From: Sphingobacteriales bacterium
Lineage (GTDB): Bacteria; Bacteroidota; Bacteroidia; Chitinophagales; Chitinophagaceae
DNA: 64,000 nt
Assembly (NCBI GenBank): GCA_016235125.1
Contig: JACRLZ010000006.1
Location: forward strand, 62,001 to 126,000
Reading direction: 5' to 3'
The translations under genes and the position numbers were made by a program. Position 1 is the first letter of the stretch, and every line of letters begins with the position of its first letter. Positions 35,746 through 45,173 of this stretch are shown in pieces. The notes under the pieces were generated by a model, which saw only the letters and a list, made by a program, of their open reading frames with translations, did not search any database and was not told the origin of the DNA.

Positions 35746-36570
35746 CTAAAAAGAAACTTTAGCGCCAACGGTTATATAGAACATTTCCCTGCCCCGTTCT
35801 GACAAATCGGGCTGGTTGGTAATTTTTATCAGGTTTTGAGGAATTACATAGGCAGGTATCATGATCAGCTGAAACTTTCCCTTTGCGAAAACCATCGGCA
35901 TCAGCATCTCATACGAAAGAATATTGAATTCTCTTACCTGTTCTGTTACCTCCTGTGGTATGCCCGGTAAAATGTATTTATATGATTTTTTAGTGAATTG
36001 CTGGGTGCCAGCATTTATATTTACTGAAGGATTGATAACAATCACAAGATTATCCTGAGTTTGAAAGCGGAATAAATGACTGAGTCCTGCGGTAGCGCCA
36101 AAATCAAATTTGTCGCTGTATTTTATATCTCCTCCAAATGTCAGATCAAGATATTTGGTAAGTTTCGAAAAGCTGGCTGCCGCCTGTGCTTTTAAAGCTG
36201 ATTGCACCAGTTGGGAATTATCCTGATAAAATGGTTTTACCAAATAAGCATTTCCGGCCCATTTTGCATTCCTGAACATATAACCAGCGGTGGCCACCGT
36301 GCCTGCATACTCAAAATGTGAAACAGCATTATTTACAAAAACCGGCGCTGCATTAATATAGAAATGCTGGTCAAACCAAAGCTCCGCCATGGGGAAAAAA
36401 CCCGTACTGCGAAGACTATCAGTACGGCCGTAGTAGTTTAATCCACTGTTGTAATAAACACCCAGTTTAAATTGTTCTTTTCCCCTGGAAGCCGAGTCCT
36501 GTTGTGCAAGAAGAGTGGCTGGCAAGAAAAAAACAAATAATGACAGCAACAAGATGAAGCGTTTTTTCAT
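35746..36570 (-). CDS. Outer membrane barrel protein, unknown function
   Basis: The start is set at 36570 (274 residues) where a signal peptide begins (MKKRFILLLSLFVFFLPATLLAQQ). The remainder alternates aromatic and polar residues in amphipathic strands (FKLGVYYNSGLNYYGR, FDFGATAGLSHLFRF) and ends in F after VGAKVSF, as expected for a barrel inserted by BAM. No named family is recognised. It is followed at 300 bases by the GH25 gene and preceded by the Ala/Thr-rich gene. Confidence 0.7.
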   Translation of the reverse strand: MKKRFILLLSLFVFFLPATLLAQQDSASRGKEQFKLGVYYNSGLNYYGRTDSLRSTGFFPMAELWFDQHFYINAAPVFVNNAVSHFEYAGTVATAGYMFRNAKWAGNAYLVKPFYQDNSQLVQSALKAQAAASFSKLTKYLDLTFGGDIKYSDKFDFGATAGLSHLFRFQTQDNLVIVINPSVNINAGTQQFTKKSYKYILPGIPQEVTEQVREFNILSYEMLMPMVFAKGKFQLIMIPAYVIPQNLIKITNQPDLSERGREMFYITVGAKVSF

Positions 36571-36660
36571 ATGCCCTGGTTTGATAAAGGGATCGCCTGT
36601 TAATTCATTCATAATGACGTCACAAGACGATCCCGGGTATATATAATTGAAGATTACGGA

Positions 36661-37389
36661 TTATTCTTTGCCGATCCCGGCTTTTGTTTCAGCATTAATT
36701 TTTGAATCACTGCTTACCTGGGCCTTCACTGGTTTGCTGAGTTGTCCGGCAGCATTCATTTCCGATTTTACTTCGGCAGCGGCACTGGCTTTTACATCTT
36801 TTGCTGTTTGAAGAGCAGCATCCGTTTTCTTTTCAGCAGATGCTGAAACTGTAGCAACCGTTGATTCCGTTTTATCAATTGCTTTACTACCTTTTACTTC
36901 TATGTTTCCGCTGCCATTAACGGAAGCGCCGCCGTTTAATTCTGCCTGAGTGGATCCGTTACTGGATTGGCCATGTATGTTGACGTTTGTCTCCACCTGG
37001 CCATTTACTGAAGTATTTGCATCGGCATTTTTCTTCAGTTCAGTTTTCAGATTTCCTGTTACAACAGCGGCTTCATTAGCTGTAGCTTTAATTGTAGTTG
37101 CTGTTACAGCCTTTATCTCTCCCACAGTGGCAACAGCAACACCCACCGTTGCTTTAGCTGCGTTGGTTGCAGCGGCCGCAGCCTGTGTTGTAGCATTAAC
37201 CGCAGCCGATGTGGCATGAGATGCTGCTACCGTTGCAGAGGTGGCCGCATTCGTAGCCGCTGTTGTACTGGCTGCTGCAGCTACTGTGGCCTGGGTAGTG
37301 TTACTAACCAGTACTCCCAATTGACCAAATGCAAATACTGAAAAAAATGTAGCCATTGTGAGCATGATTGGTTTTTGAATCGTTTTCAT
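36661..37389 (-). CDS. Exported Ala/Thr-rich heptad-repeat protein
   Basis: This 242-residue low-complexity protein starts with a signal peptide (cleaved near VFAFGQ). Residues 43-91 are almost only Ala, Thr, Val, Ser and Asn, with Thr at a strict seven-residue spacing (46, 53, 60, 67, 81, 88; Ala at 74), consistent with an alanine-rich helix. The C-terminal half is charged, Lys/Ala/Glu-rich (KKTDAALQTAKDVKASAAAE), and also helical. No globular domain and no named family. It may be a structural or surface-coat helix. The opposite-strand frame is a shadow. Confidence 0.65.
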   Translation of the reverse strand: MKTIQKPIMLTMATFFSVFAFGQLGVLVSNTTQATVAAAASTTAATNAATSATVAASHATSAAVNATTQAAAAATNAAKATVGVAVATVGEIKAVTATTIKATANEAAVVTGNLKTELKKNADANTSVNGQVETNVNIHGQSSNGSTQAELNGGASVNGSGNIEVKGSKAIDKTESTVATVSASAEKKTDAALQTAKDVKASAAAEVKSEMNAAGQLSKPVKAQVSSDSKINAETKAGIGKE

Positions 37390-37714
37390 GGTTTTTGTTT
37401 TTAGTGAATAATATTATTTTCCTGAACAGACCATAGCCTGTTACTATTTGGTAATTCCGGCTCTATAGATTGGTTAAAAGCTATTTCCTGCAACCAGGAA
37501 ATTGTTGGTGGATGATTGGTTCGGCGTGGTCAATGATCAAATATTTTAATCATGACGACAATCGTTAAAAAGACAAACATTATACCAAAGGGTTTAATAA
37601 GTGTGGAAAAACATACAAATTTTTTTTATGACAATTCGATGAACTTATTTCAACTCAATGTTTCCCAATTACTTTTATTGCAATATTATACCTTACAGGT
37701 TTATATATTGTTGC
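37390..37714. other. Intergenic region of 325 bases with one hairpin
   Basis: Between the divergent Ala/Thr-rich and acyltransferase genes. It holds a perfect hairpin, ATTTCCTG (37483-37490) and CAGGAAAT (37495-37502), and A/T-rich DNA that presumably contains both promoters. I saw no convincing gene; short frames here lack support. Confidence 0.5.
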
Positions 37715-38278
37715 ATGCCTGGTCTTTTCTGGAAAATATGGTGGAAAATAAACAACTGGAAAATTTCCGGTAAATATCCCTATGAAATAAAGAAGCTGAT
37801 CATCATCATTGCGCCGCATACCAGTTGGAGGGATGTGGCTGTTGGGTTAGCAACACGAAGTGTTTTAAAAGCAACACATATAAAATTTCTTGGGAAAAAA
37901 GAATTGTTCGACGGGCCTTTTGGCTGGTGGTTTCGCTGGATAGGTGGTACAGCAGTTGACCGGTTCAGTAAACACGGCGTAGTTGACCAGGTGGTTGATA
38001 TGTTTAACAGCAAGGAAGAATTCACTATTGGTCTTGCACCCGAAGGCACAAGAAAGAAAGTGGATAAACTCAGAACCGGGTTTTATCACATTGCAAAAAA
38101 AGCAGGAGTGCCGATACTAATGGTAGGGCTTGATTTTTCAAAAAAAGAAGTGGTCCTCAGCGAAACCTTTTTTACAAGCGATAATGAAGAAAAGGATATA
38201 GAACATATTATTTCTTTTTTTGGGCAAATAAAAGGGAAATATCCTGAAAGAGGATTAGGGCATTTGAAAAAAAACTAA
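37715..38278 (+). CDS. Lysophospholipid acyltransferase (PlsC-like)
   Basis: The start is at 37715 (187 residues). An earlier in-frame ATG at 37658 adds a hydrophobic leader of doubtful reality. The HX4D catalytic motif reads HTSWRD (His35, Asp40) and the acyl-acceptor motif PEGTR is at 109-113. The GGTAVDR segment is also typical. Such enzymes acylate lysophosphatidate or related lipids at the inner membrane. It is short, so a lineage-specific acceptor is possible. It ends where the convergent helicase gene ends. Confidence 0.88.
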   Translation: MPGLFWKIWWKINNWKISGKYPYEIKKLIIIIAPHTSWRDVAVGLATRSVLKATHIKFLGKKELFDGPFGWWFRWIGGTAVDRFSKHGVVDQVVDMFNSKEEFTIGLAPEGTRKKVDKLRTGFYHIAKKAGVPILMVGLDFSKKEVVLSETFFTSDNEEKDIEHIISFFGQIKGKYPERGLGHLKKN

Positions 38279-40693
38279 CTATTCAATAATTCTGAGCTTT
38301 GCATAGTTCAACATTATTTTCTTTTCGCCGTTTAATTCAAATTTTACTGTGGCAATAGGATTGTGTGCGGCGCCTTCCATTTTTATTACCTCACCGAAAC
38401 CGAATTTCTGGTGTTCTACTTTTTGCCCAACCTGTAAATCAGAAGTATCGCTGGCAACAAACCCGGCTGAAGGTTTATGTTCTGCCACTTTATTCAAAAC
38501 TGATCTGGGTGGCAGATAGGAGGGTTGTTCTTTATAATAAGAACCGGATTGTTTTTTGGGAATACCGGATTCGCCGTCATCATTAGCCTGCCAGCCTTTC
38601 ATTCGATTAAATCCACTTGTACCACCCCACTTGCTGCTGCCCTGTGCCCTTGCACTCCCCCCCGCAAAACTTTTATCAAGATATTGTTCCGGAATTTCCT
38701 CCAGAAAACGACTGGGATCGTTTTGCACCAATGAACCAAAACGATAACGGGTGCCTGCATAGGTTACCCAAAGTCTTTGCTTTGCTCTTGTGATGGCTAC
38801 ATAAAATAATCTTCGTTCTTCTTCCAATTCTTCCCTTGTGTTTATTGACATGGCGTTAGGAAAAAGCATTTCTTCCAATCCGGCTACAAATACACAGGAG
38901 AACTCAAGGCCTTTTGCAGCATGAATGGTCATTACTTTCACCGTATCCGAATCCGGATCTTTTTCATCGGCATCGGTGAGCAAAGTGATTTGCTGAAGAT
39001 AGGAAGCCAATGAAGCCCCGCCTCCCGGAGAGGAGATATCGGTGTCCCCGAGAACAACGCCTTCCTCATCTATTTGAGAACGATTTGTTGTATCATCTGC
39101 CCATTCTTTAATTGAGTTCAGTAATTCCTGTATGTTCTCATAACGCTGCACACCTTCGGCGCTTTTATCATTGAATAATTCTTTTACAAGCCCTGTTTGT
39201 TTGCCGACATAAAATGCTACTTCATAAGCAGTTTGTTTTTCCAGCATGCTGGCAAAACTTTTTATCATGATCACAAAATTATCCAGGGCTTCTTTGGTTC
39301 CTGCTTTAAATCCATGCTTTGCCGCATTCTCCATCACTTCCCACATGGAAATATTATTTTCATTGGCATAAAGAACCAGTTTGTCGATAGTTGTTTTACC
39401 AATTCCTCTTGTCGGATAGTTGATAATTCGTTTTAGCGATTCTTCGTCTTTGCGATTAACGATGATGCGCAGATAAGCCAGCAGATCTTTTATTTCTTTG
39501 CGCTGATAAAAACTTATGCCTCCGTAAATGACATAAGCAATGCCCATTCTGCGAAGTGCTTCCTCAAATGCCCGGCTTTGGGCATTGGTGCGGTAGAGAA
39601 TGGCAAAATCCTTATTGTTGTAATGATTGCGAAGTTTTTGCTCCTGAATGCTGTCGGCCACAAATTTTCCCTCATCATTATCCGTCATTGTCTTCACCAG
39701 TTTTATTTTTTCCCCTTCGCTGTTTTCGGTAAAGAGAACTTTTTCAATCTGACCCTTATTCCTGCTGATAACCTCATTGGCAATATGAAGAATACTTTTT
39801 GTGCTGCGGTAATTCTGTTCCAGCTTTATAATTTTCACTTCGTCATAATCTGTCCGGAACTGTAAAATATTCTGGATCGTTGCACCACGGAATGAATAAA
39901 TACTTTGCGCATCATCACCTACCACACACACATTCTCATGCATGGCGCCTAAAAGTTTTATTATTTCATATTGAGCCGGATTGGTATCCTGGTATTCATC
40001 AATTAAAATATATTTGAATTTTCGCTGGTATTTGGCAAGACTTTCAGGAACATTTTTCAGTAATTCATAAAACTTCAGTAACAAATCATCAAAATCCATT
40101 GCCCCGTTCTTAAAACAACGTTTTGTATAAGCATCGTATATGTTAGCAATGGCCGGGCGGTTGGCCCGCATATCTTCCTGCTGAATAGCCCAGTCGTTTC
40201 GGTATTCTTCCGGGCCTACCAATGCATTTTTAGCAGCCGAAATTCTGTTGTAAACCAAATTCGGTTTATAATGCTTGTCATCAAGGTTCAGTTCATTCAC
40301 CACAGTTTTAATAACCGCCTTTGCATCATCAGTATCATAAATGGTGAAGTTGCGGGGATAGCCGATCTTATCCGCTTCAAAACGAAGTATCCTTGCGAAC
40401 ACTGAGTGAAAAGTGCCGATATATAAATTTCTTGCCTCGGCACCTGTCCCGCCATGGGCGGGATCGCCCAGGATCTTTTCCACTCTTTCCTTCATTTCTT
40501 TAGCGGCCTTGTTGGTGAAAGTGAGGGCAAGTATGTTAAATGCATCCACACCGTTGGCCATCAGGTGGGCCACTCTTGTGGTGAGTACTTTTGTTTTTCC
40601 GCTTCCGGCTCCCGCAACAATCATTAGCGGACCCTCAATATGTAAAACAGCTTCCCGCTGCTGCTCATTTAATCCCTGCAAATAGTCAAACAT
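38279..40693 (-). CDS. pcrA: UvrD/PcrA-type superfamily 1 DNA helicase
   Basis: This 804-residue 3'-5' helicase has the Walker A GAGSGKTKVLTTR near residue 30, DEYQDTNPAQ, GDDAQSIYSFRGA, and the C-terminal motifs TIHAAKGLEF and VAITRAKQRL. Functions include repair and removal of RecA filaments. The last 100 residues are a basic linker and a tudor-like C-terminal domain (GQKVEHQKFGFGEVIKMEG) typical of PcrA. At about residue 77 a short DPAHGGTG insertion is encoded by a GC-rich palindrome (40447-40463). Confidence 0.95.
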   Translation of the reverse strand: MFDYLQGLNEQQREAVLHIEGPLMIVAGAGSGKTKVLTTRVAHLMANGVDAFNILALTFTNKAAKEMKERVEKILGDPAHGGTGAEARNLYIGTFHSVFARILRFEADKIGYPRNFTIYDTDDAKAVIKTVVNELNLDDKHYKPNLVYNRISAAKNALVGPEEYRNDWAIQQEDMRANRPAIANIYDAYTKRCFKNGAMDFDDLLLKFYELLKNVPESLAKYQRKFKYILIDEYQDTNPAQYEIIKLLGAMHENVCVVGDDAQSIYSFRGATIQNILQFRTDYDEVKIIKLEQNYRSTKSILHIANEVISRNKGQIEKVLFTENSEGEKIKLVKTMTDNDEGKFVADSIQEQKLRNHYNNKDFAILYRTNAQSRAFEEALRRMGIAYVIYGGISFYQRKEIKDLLAYLRIIVNRKDEESLKRIINYPTRGIGKTTIDKLVLYANENNISMWEVMENAAKHGFKAGTKEALDNFVIMIKSFASMLEKQTAYEVAFYVGKQTGLVKELFNDKSAEGVQRYENIQELLNSIKEWADDTTNRSQIDEEGVVLGDTDISSPGGGASLASYLQQITLLTDADEKDPDSDTVKVMTIHAAKGLEFSCVFVAGLEEMLFPNAMSINTREELEEERRLFYVAITRAKQRLWVTYAGTRYRFGSLVQNDPSRFLEEIPEQYLDKSFAGGSARAQGSSKWGGTSGFNRMKGWQANDDGESGIPKKQSGSYYKEQPSYLPPRSVLNKVAEHKPSAGFVASDTSDLQVGQKVEHQKFGFGEVIKMEGAAHNPIATVKFELNGEKKIMLNYAKLRIIE
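40447..40463. repeat. GC-rich palindrome inserted in frame in the helicase gene
   Basis: TCCCGCC (40447-40453) and GGCGGGA (40457-40463) flank ATG. It is translated on the minus strand as part of DPAHGG, an apparent insertion relative to normal PcrA sequence. A related palindrome lies at 51547-51570. Confidence 0.6.
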
Positions 40694-40817
40694 TGGTGCA
40701 AATTACACCGATTGACCGAGAGGCAGAAACGGGAATATTCTATTAATGAATTTTTCCAACAGAAACTTTTTGGCTCATTACTGTATCTCTTCCGTTGGTG
40801 GGCTTATCATCCCTGAT

Positions 40818-42284
40818 TTAATCTTTCAGATTCAGGCTTGCGTAATTGAATGACAACGAAAGAAAATATCCCACTCTGTATACAGAAGTATAGTTATTAT
40901 TTGTAAGCACAGAGAGATTTACTTTATCGCCATATTTCACCCCGGATAATTTTTTAACCTGTGCGCCACTTACCCCTGCCGTGATACATACGGGGTCTGA
41001 TTTTCCAAGAAATGTACTTAGCCCCAGCATCAGGTTCAGTTTGGTATTATCGCCGCCGACAGGAAGGCCGGCGCCAAAACTGCCGCCCCATCTGAACCCT
41101 TTATCTTTGGGTGCATAAAAATGCAGGTAAGTAACAATCACCGGCTGAAACTGATCAGCAGATTCTCTTGCAATGATGCTGTCAGGAGTTACATAATAAT
41201 GCCAGCGGTTTTCTGCAAATGATACAAAGCTGAACCCGAATGTGTTCCTGAAACGAAGGGGCTCTTTTTTATAAATGGGAATCCATTTTTTAATGGTGTC
41301 CTGTGGTTTCAGGTTAATCGCAACTGAAGTGGCTGAATCAATTACCGGTGTAAACCTGATCTCTGTCATTATGGTTTTCCGGTTTATTTCCAGCGGGGTT
41401 AAATAGGAATAATTATCGCTGATTATCTGCCGGAAAAGGTTGTTGATGCGGGCAATAATATCTTCAATACTTTTTCCGCCCACCGAAGCAATGCCGCTGT
41501 TTATTAAATTCATTTTTTCAAAAGCTTCCTTCATTAATGCAGTTGCTTCATTTGATTGCAACTGGACGTCTTTAAAGGACAAGTATATTTTGGCAAGTTC
41601 TGCAAAGCTGTTTTTTGCATCCGTGGCTTCCCGCTGAAAAAGAGAGGAGGAATTAATGGACGGCTGCATTACAGACTCCTCGGCATATGGAAAGACGGTT
41701 TTCATTTTAGTGCGGGCTGTTTGCCTGATCTCTTCTGCCGGATATTCCATGGTATATCTTAACCCCGCAAGGTCCCGCCATAATTGCTCGCTGTTCTGTT
41801 CAAAAGCAATTACCGCCTGTCTCCACTTGCTGTACATAGTCAGAAAATCATTATAACGGATTGCAAATTCCTGTTTGGCTGTTTTTTGTGCACTGGTTTC
41901 TGTAAGTATTTCAAAACTTTTATCATCTGTTCTTTTAAAAATATCGTCCATCTTCAGAGGTTTTAAATCAAGTTCTGCAAGACCGGATGAAATATTTTTT
42001 ACAGGGTTACTCCCCATGCCGGGGATAATGACCGTTTCCGGTTGTTCCTCCCGGATGACATATTTTATTTCACGACGATAGCTGTTTGCCGAATTAATAA
42101 GGTGTAGATTCACCCGTTTTGTTTTGGACAGATCAACCATAGTAACGGCAGCTGTATCACCCGGTTTTCTTACTCTCAGGTATTTTATATCTTCTCCTGC
42201 CACATTATAGCGGATTATGTATTGCTGTGCCCGGATGAATGGAACAAAAAATAACAGCATGACGAAAACCATAATAGCTTTCAT
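40818..42284 (-). CDS. Large exported protein of unknown function
   Basis: The start is placed at 42284 (488 residues), where a signal peptide begins (MKAIMVFVMLLFFVPFIRAQQ); 42308 is an alternative. The protein has a beta-rich N-terminal part, a helical middle (about residues 120-300, with NEATALMKEAFEKMNLI-like helices) and a C-terminal part of barrel-like amphipathic strands (GGSFGAGLPVGGDNTKLNLMLG). It ends in aromatic and Leu strands. No family is recognised. It is divergent from the small PLDc_N gene. Confidence 0.6.
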   Translation of the reverse strand: MKAIMVFVMLLFFVPFIRAQQYIIRYNVAGEDIKYLRVRKPGDTAAVTMVDLSKTKRVNLHLINSANSYRREIKYVIREEQPETVIIPGMGSNPVKNISSGLAELDLKPLKMDDIFKRTDDKSFEILTETSAQKTAKQEFAIRYNDFLTMYSKWRQAVIAFEQNSEQLWRDLAGLRYTMEYPAEEIRQTARTKMKTVFPYAEESVMQPSINSSSLFQREATDAKNSFAELAKIYLSFKDVQLQSNEATALMKEAFEKMNLINSGIASVGGKSIEDIIARINNLFRQIISDNYSYLTPLEINRKTIMTEIRFTPVIDSATSVAINLKPQDTIKKWIPIYKKEPLRFRNTFGFSFVSFAENRWHYYVTPDSIIARESADQFQPVIVTYLHFYAPKDKGFRWGGSFGAGLPVGGDNTKLNLMLGLSTFLGKSDPVCITAGVSGAQVKKLSGVKYGDKVNLSVLTNNNYTSVYRVGYFLSLSFNYASLNLKD

Positions 42285-42399
42285 ATAAACATTTTTTGAA
42301 CTTTTCAAATTACCAGCTAATGGCAGTTTCAGCTATGACCTTTATCATTATTGGCATTGCTTTTTCTCATCTCTCGCCAATAATTACAGCGGTAGCTTT

Positions 42400-42416
42400 C
42401 GGTCATTAAATGACCG
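42400..42416. promoter_or_regulatory. 17-bp palindrome just upstream of a start codon
   Basis: CGGTCATT (42400-42407) and AATGACCG (42409-42416) form a perfect palindrome with one central base, four bases before the ATG at 42421. It lies where a ribosome-binding site would be and could be an operator or an RNA hairpin. Confidence 0.45.
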
Positions 42417-42420
42417 TTTT

Positions 42421-42651
42421 ATGCAATGGCTGGAAATTTTTTCAGGCGGCATACAAGGTTTTGCTCTGATCATCCTGATACTTGATGTGCTGATCTGGTC
42501 TGTTGCGCTGGTGGCAGTGGCGAACGGAAAATTCCACGATAGCAGTACCAAACTCTGCTGGTTCTTTATCATCCTTTTTTTAAACATCATCGGCATATTG
42601 CTTTTTATCTTCTGGGGGAGAAAGGAAATAGCATGGCCGGAAAGAAAATAA
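42421..42651 (+). CDS. PLDc_N domain small membrane protein
   Basis: This 76-residue protein has two hydrophobic helices (residues 10-34 and 45-64) and the conserved WFFIILFLNIIGILLFIFWGRKE pattern of the PLDc N-terminal membrane domain (PF13396), without the phospholipase D domain. Such standalone domains are common, with unknown role. It is eight bases upstream of, and in operon with, the lipoprotein gene. Confidence 0.82.
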   Translation: MQWLEIFSGGIQGFALIILILDVLIWSVALVAVANGKFHDSSTKLCWFFIILFLNIIGILLFIFWGRKEIAWPERK

Positions 42652-42658
42652 AATTCAT

Positions 42659-43009
42659 ATGAAACTTTTTTTAACCGCAATCGCAGCATTATTGCTGCTG
42701 GGTTGTGAAAACAAATCCGGCGCAGACAATAAAAAATATGAAAGCCTGCTCGGGCTTTCCCTGAATTATGATAAAAAAGAAATTACCATAACGGTTGTGT
42801 CATCGGGTTGCACCACAAAAGCTGATTTTTCATTTACCATCGATGCAAATACCATCAAAATAGAAAGGAAAAAGAGGGACGAATGCAAGATGACCCCGGA
42901 AGCGATAAATCTTGTTTACTCTTTCCAGGAAAGCGGAATTGATGCTGATAAAAATTATACCGTTGTCAACAGCTTTATTGGAAATCCTAATCTCGCCAAT
43001 ATTCACTGA
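42659..43009 (+). CDS. Small lipoprotein of unknown function
   Basis: This 116-residue protein has a lipoprotein signal (LLLLGC, lipobox with Cys16). The mature part has two further cysteines (SSGCTT, DECKMT) that could form a disulfide. The conserved pattern is reminiscent of small protease-inhibitor-like lipoproteins, but I do not assign a family. It lies directly after the PLDc_N gene and is convergent with the penicillin acylase gene. Confidence 0.7.
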   Translation: MKLFLTAIAALLLLGCENKSGADNKKYESLLGLSLNYDKKEITITVVSSGCTTKADFSFTIDANTIKIERKKRDECKMTPEAINLVYSFQESGIDADKNYTVVNSFIGNPNLANIH

Positions 43010-43011
43010 TG

Positions 43012-45054
43012 CTATTGCGGATGATAAATTTTTTCCGCTGTCCTTAATACTTCTGCCTTATCCAGTGTCATATGTTTGGTCTGTTGATTCTGGAACATCA
43101 TCATCTGATCTTTAAAATGCGGTGAAGCAGGATTCATCGATGCACCAAAAGTATTTACTGATTCAATCTTTGGCAGGCTTCCGTCTTTGGGGTAGCGGAC
43201 AAAACAGATATAAGCATCGCCCCCTGTTACTTTCCGCATTCCATTTTTCCAGGGTTCGGAAAAAGAAGCGGTGAGCACATCGGGGAAACCCCATGCCGGC
43301 CTTACATCATCGCCTCTTACCAGTTTTTCCACATCGCCCAATGCTAAATTTGTTTTACCAAAATTCTTCATCATATAATCATACACATACTGGTAGGTTT
43401 CTATGGCTTCTGTTTTTGTTATTTGTCTTGAAGGAACACCTTTCAATCTTTCAGCGAGATAATAATAAATAATGATAAAGATGGCTGCTCCTTTACTGCT
43501 CGCTATCGCTTTCCTGTCCCAGCTCTGGAAAGTGCTGATTATGTCTTTCAATACAGGATATTCATCTACTTTTAAATTAAGCATGCTGTCAATGCCATAA
43601 TTGTATCTCAGTTGTTGTGGTAGTTGCTGGTCAAATTTGATTTGTTTGAAACGGTTATAATCAATCTTATCGCCATTGATCAATTCCGTTACCCGCTGGC
43701 TGCGATTGTTGTGATAGGTTTCCCATCCATCTGTTTTGTCAAATTTGTTTTTGTCCAGATTGTAATTTGGATCAGTTGCAAGAAAGGGAGAATGGTTGGT
43801 GTTAAATAAATATCCTGATGGAGGATTTACATATTGCGGAAGTTCGCTTATGGGTTTAAATTCTGTCCAGAGTGTTTTGGATGTATTGCCGGGTAATGTA
43901 CTTTTCCAGTGATAGGCTGTATCTGGATTACGTCTTGGCATTTTGCCATTGCTGATATAAAAGATGGTATCGTACCTGTCAGCATACATAATGTTGAACA
44001 TAGGCAGGCTGGTCATGCTGACGGCTTTGTAAAACTCTGTGAAGTTTTTTGCCTTATCCATCCTGTACCATTCTTCCAGCGCCTTGATGTCCATCAGCGC
44101 AGGAACCCTTAAAGCAAAGACGCCTTTAGCTGTTTTTAATGTCGGTCCGTATTTGCTCCACCAGATTTTTTTACCAATAACAACAGGTATTCCTTTTATA
44201 TGAAGCTTGGCTTTGTTTTCTTCAAGGTTCAGCCATTCGCCATCAAACCGGTACTGATTTTTATTGGCAGGATTTATTTCCAGTTGATAAATGTCAAACT
44301 TATCCTGGTAATTGACTGTATGCGCCCAGCCAAGGTTTTCATTAGTTCCATGAAAAATCAAACAGCCGCCGGGAAATAATCCGCCCAGTATATTCCATCC
44401 CTGTTCGCTGCAGAGATGCGCTTCATAAAATGCAACTGGGCCTGTGTTGGGCTGATGGGCATTGATGGCCAGAAAACTTTCTCCGGTTGTTGTTTTCACG
44501 GAATTCATCGCAAAAGAATTAGAGCCGTCTGTTTTAAAGCCGGGAATGGTAGCAACTTTACCGCCGATGATGGCTGGCAGGGCATCATCCACACCGCAGA
44601 AAAGACTGATGGAAAAAACAACCGCTGTCATGTATTCTTTTTCATTCAGCGGGAATGCTTTTTTATATTTCACTTCTTTGGGATGTGCTGCTGCATATGC
44701 ATTCAATCCGGCTATATAGCCATTGATGAGAGTTACAAAATCAGAACTGAGTGTATTCCATTGTTCATCCACTGTTTGTCTTATCCGCAATAATTGTATA
44801 ACATAATCCACTTCGGCACCTTTTTTACCTAGTCCTGTTCCCACCAATGCCTTGCCAGAAAGGGCAACGAGTTGCAATGTTTCAAAATCATCTTCGGCAT
44901 GTGCCCATGCAAGTCCATAAGCCACTTCGGCGTCAGTTGGGGCAAAGATGTGCGGTACACCGAAACTGTCACGGGCAATGGTAATGTTGGAGGGGTTGAT
45001 TTGGGCAGATGAACGCAGGTTGACGAACAAAAAAAGAAAAAGCAGTTTTTTCAT
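43012..45054 (-). CDS. Penicillin acylase family (Ntn hydrolase) exported enzyme
   Basis: The start is placed at 45054 (680 residues), where the signal peptide begins (MKKLLFLFLFVNL). This amidase family matures by autocleavage, and the N-terminal Ser of the beta chain is Ser178 in DGSNSFAMN, with the normal NAHQPNTGP segment downstream. Substrates can be acyl-homoserine lactones, penicillins or other N-acyl amides, and cannot be chosen from sequence alone. The alpha part (IARDSFGVPHIFAPT) is intact and the length is normal. Confidence 0.9.
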   Translation of the reverse strand: MKKLLFLFLFVNLRSSAQINPSNITIARDSFGVPHIFAPTDAEVAYGLAWAHAEDDFETLQLVALSGKALVGTGLGKKGAEVDYVIQLLRIRQTVDEQWNTLSSDFVTLINGYIAGLNAYAAAHPKEVKYKKAFPLNEKEYMTAVVFSISLFCGVDDALPAIIGGKVATIPGFKTDGSNSFAMNSVKTTTGESFLAINAHQPNTGPVAFYEAHLCSEQGWNILGGLFPGGCLIFHGTNENLGWAHTVNYQDKFDIYQLEINPANKNQYRFDGEWLNLEENKAKLHIKGIPVVIGKKIWWSKYGPTLKTAKGVFALRVPALMDIKALEEWYRMDKAKNFTEFYKAVSMTSLPMFNIMYADRYDTIFYISNGKMPRRNPDTAYHWKSTLPGNTSKTLWTEFKPISELPQYVNPPSGYLFNTNHSPFLATDPNYNLDKNKFDKTDGWETYHNNRSQRVTELINGDKIDYNRFKQIKFDQQLPQQLRYNYGIDSMLNLKVDEYPVLKDIISTFQSWDRKAIASSKGAAIFIIIYYYLAERLKGVPSRQITKTEAIETYQYVYDYMMKNFGKTNLALGDVEKLVRGDDVRPAWGFPDVLTASFSEPWKNGMRKVTGGDAYICFVRYPKDGSLPKIESVNTFGASMNPASPHFKDQMMMFQNQQTKHMTLDKAEVLRTAEKIYHPQ

Positions 45055-45151
45055 ACGGGGAAAATAAGAAAAAGGAGCGGACAAATAGTTATGAATATTC
45101 AAAGAATCAATAATACAAAAGGGAGCTGCTAGAGTGTCGTATATTTATGTG

Positions 45152-45163
45152 TTATGCGTAACC
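45152..45163. repeat. Left arm of 12-bp inverted repeat around the DUF4365 gene
   Basis: TTATGCGTAACC at 45152-45163, 11 bases upstream of the start codon, is the exact reverse complement of 46211-46222. Confidence 0.7.
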
Positions 45164-45173
45164 TTAATTCCAC

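Noticed and set aside
36950..37219. Plus-strand 89-residue frame opposite the Ala/Thr-rich gene
   Set aside because: It is a shadow of the low-complexity minus-strand gene and has no independent start signal.
37552..37773. Plus-strand 73-residue frame before the acyltransferase gene
   Set aside because: It overlaps the acyltransferase start in another frame, has no domain and no clear leader.
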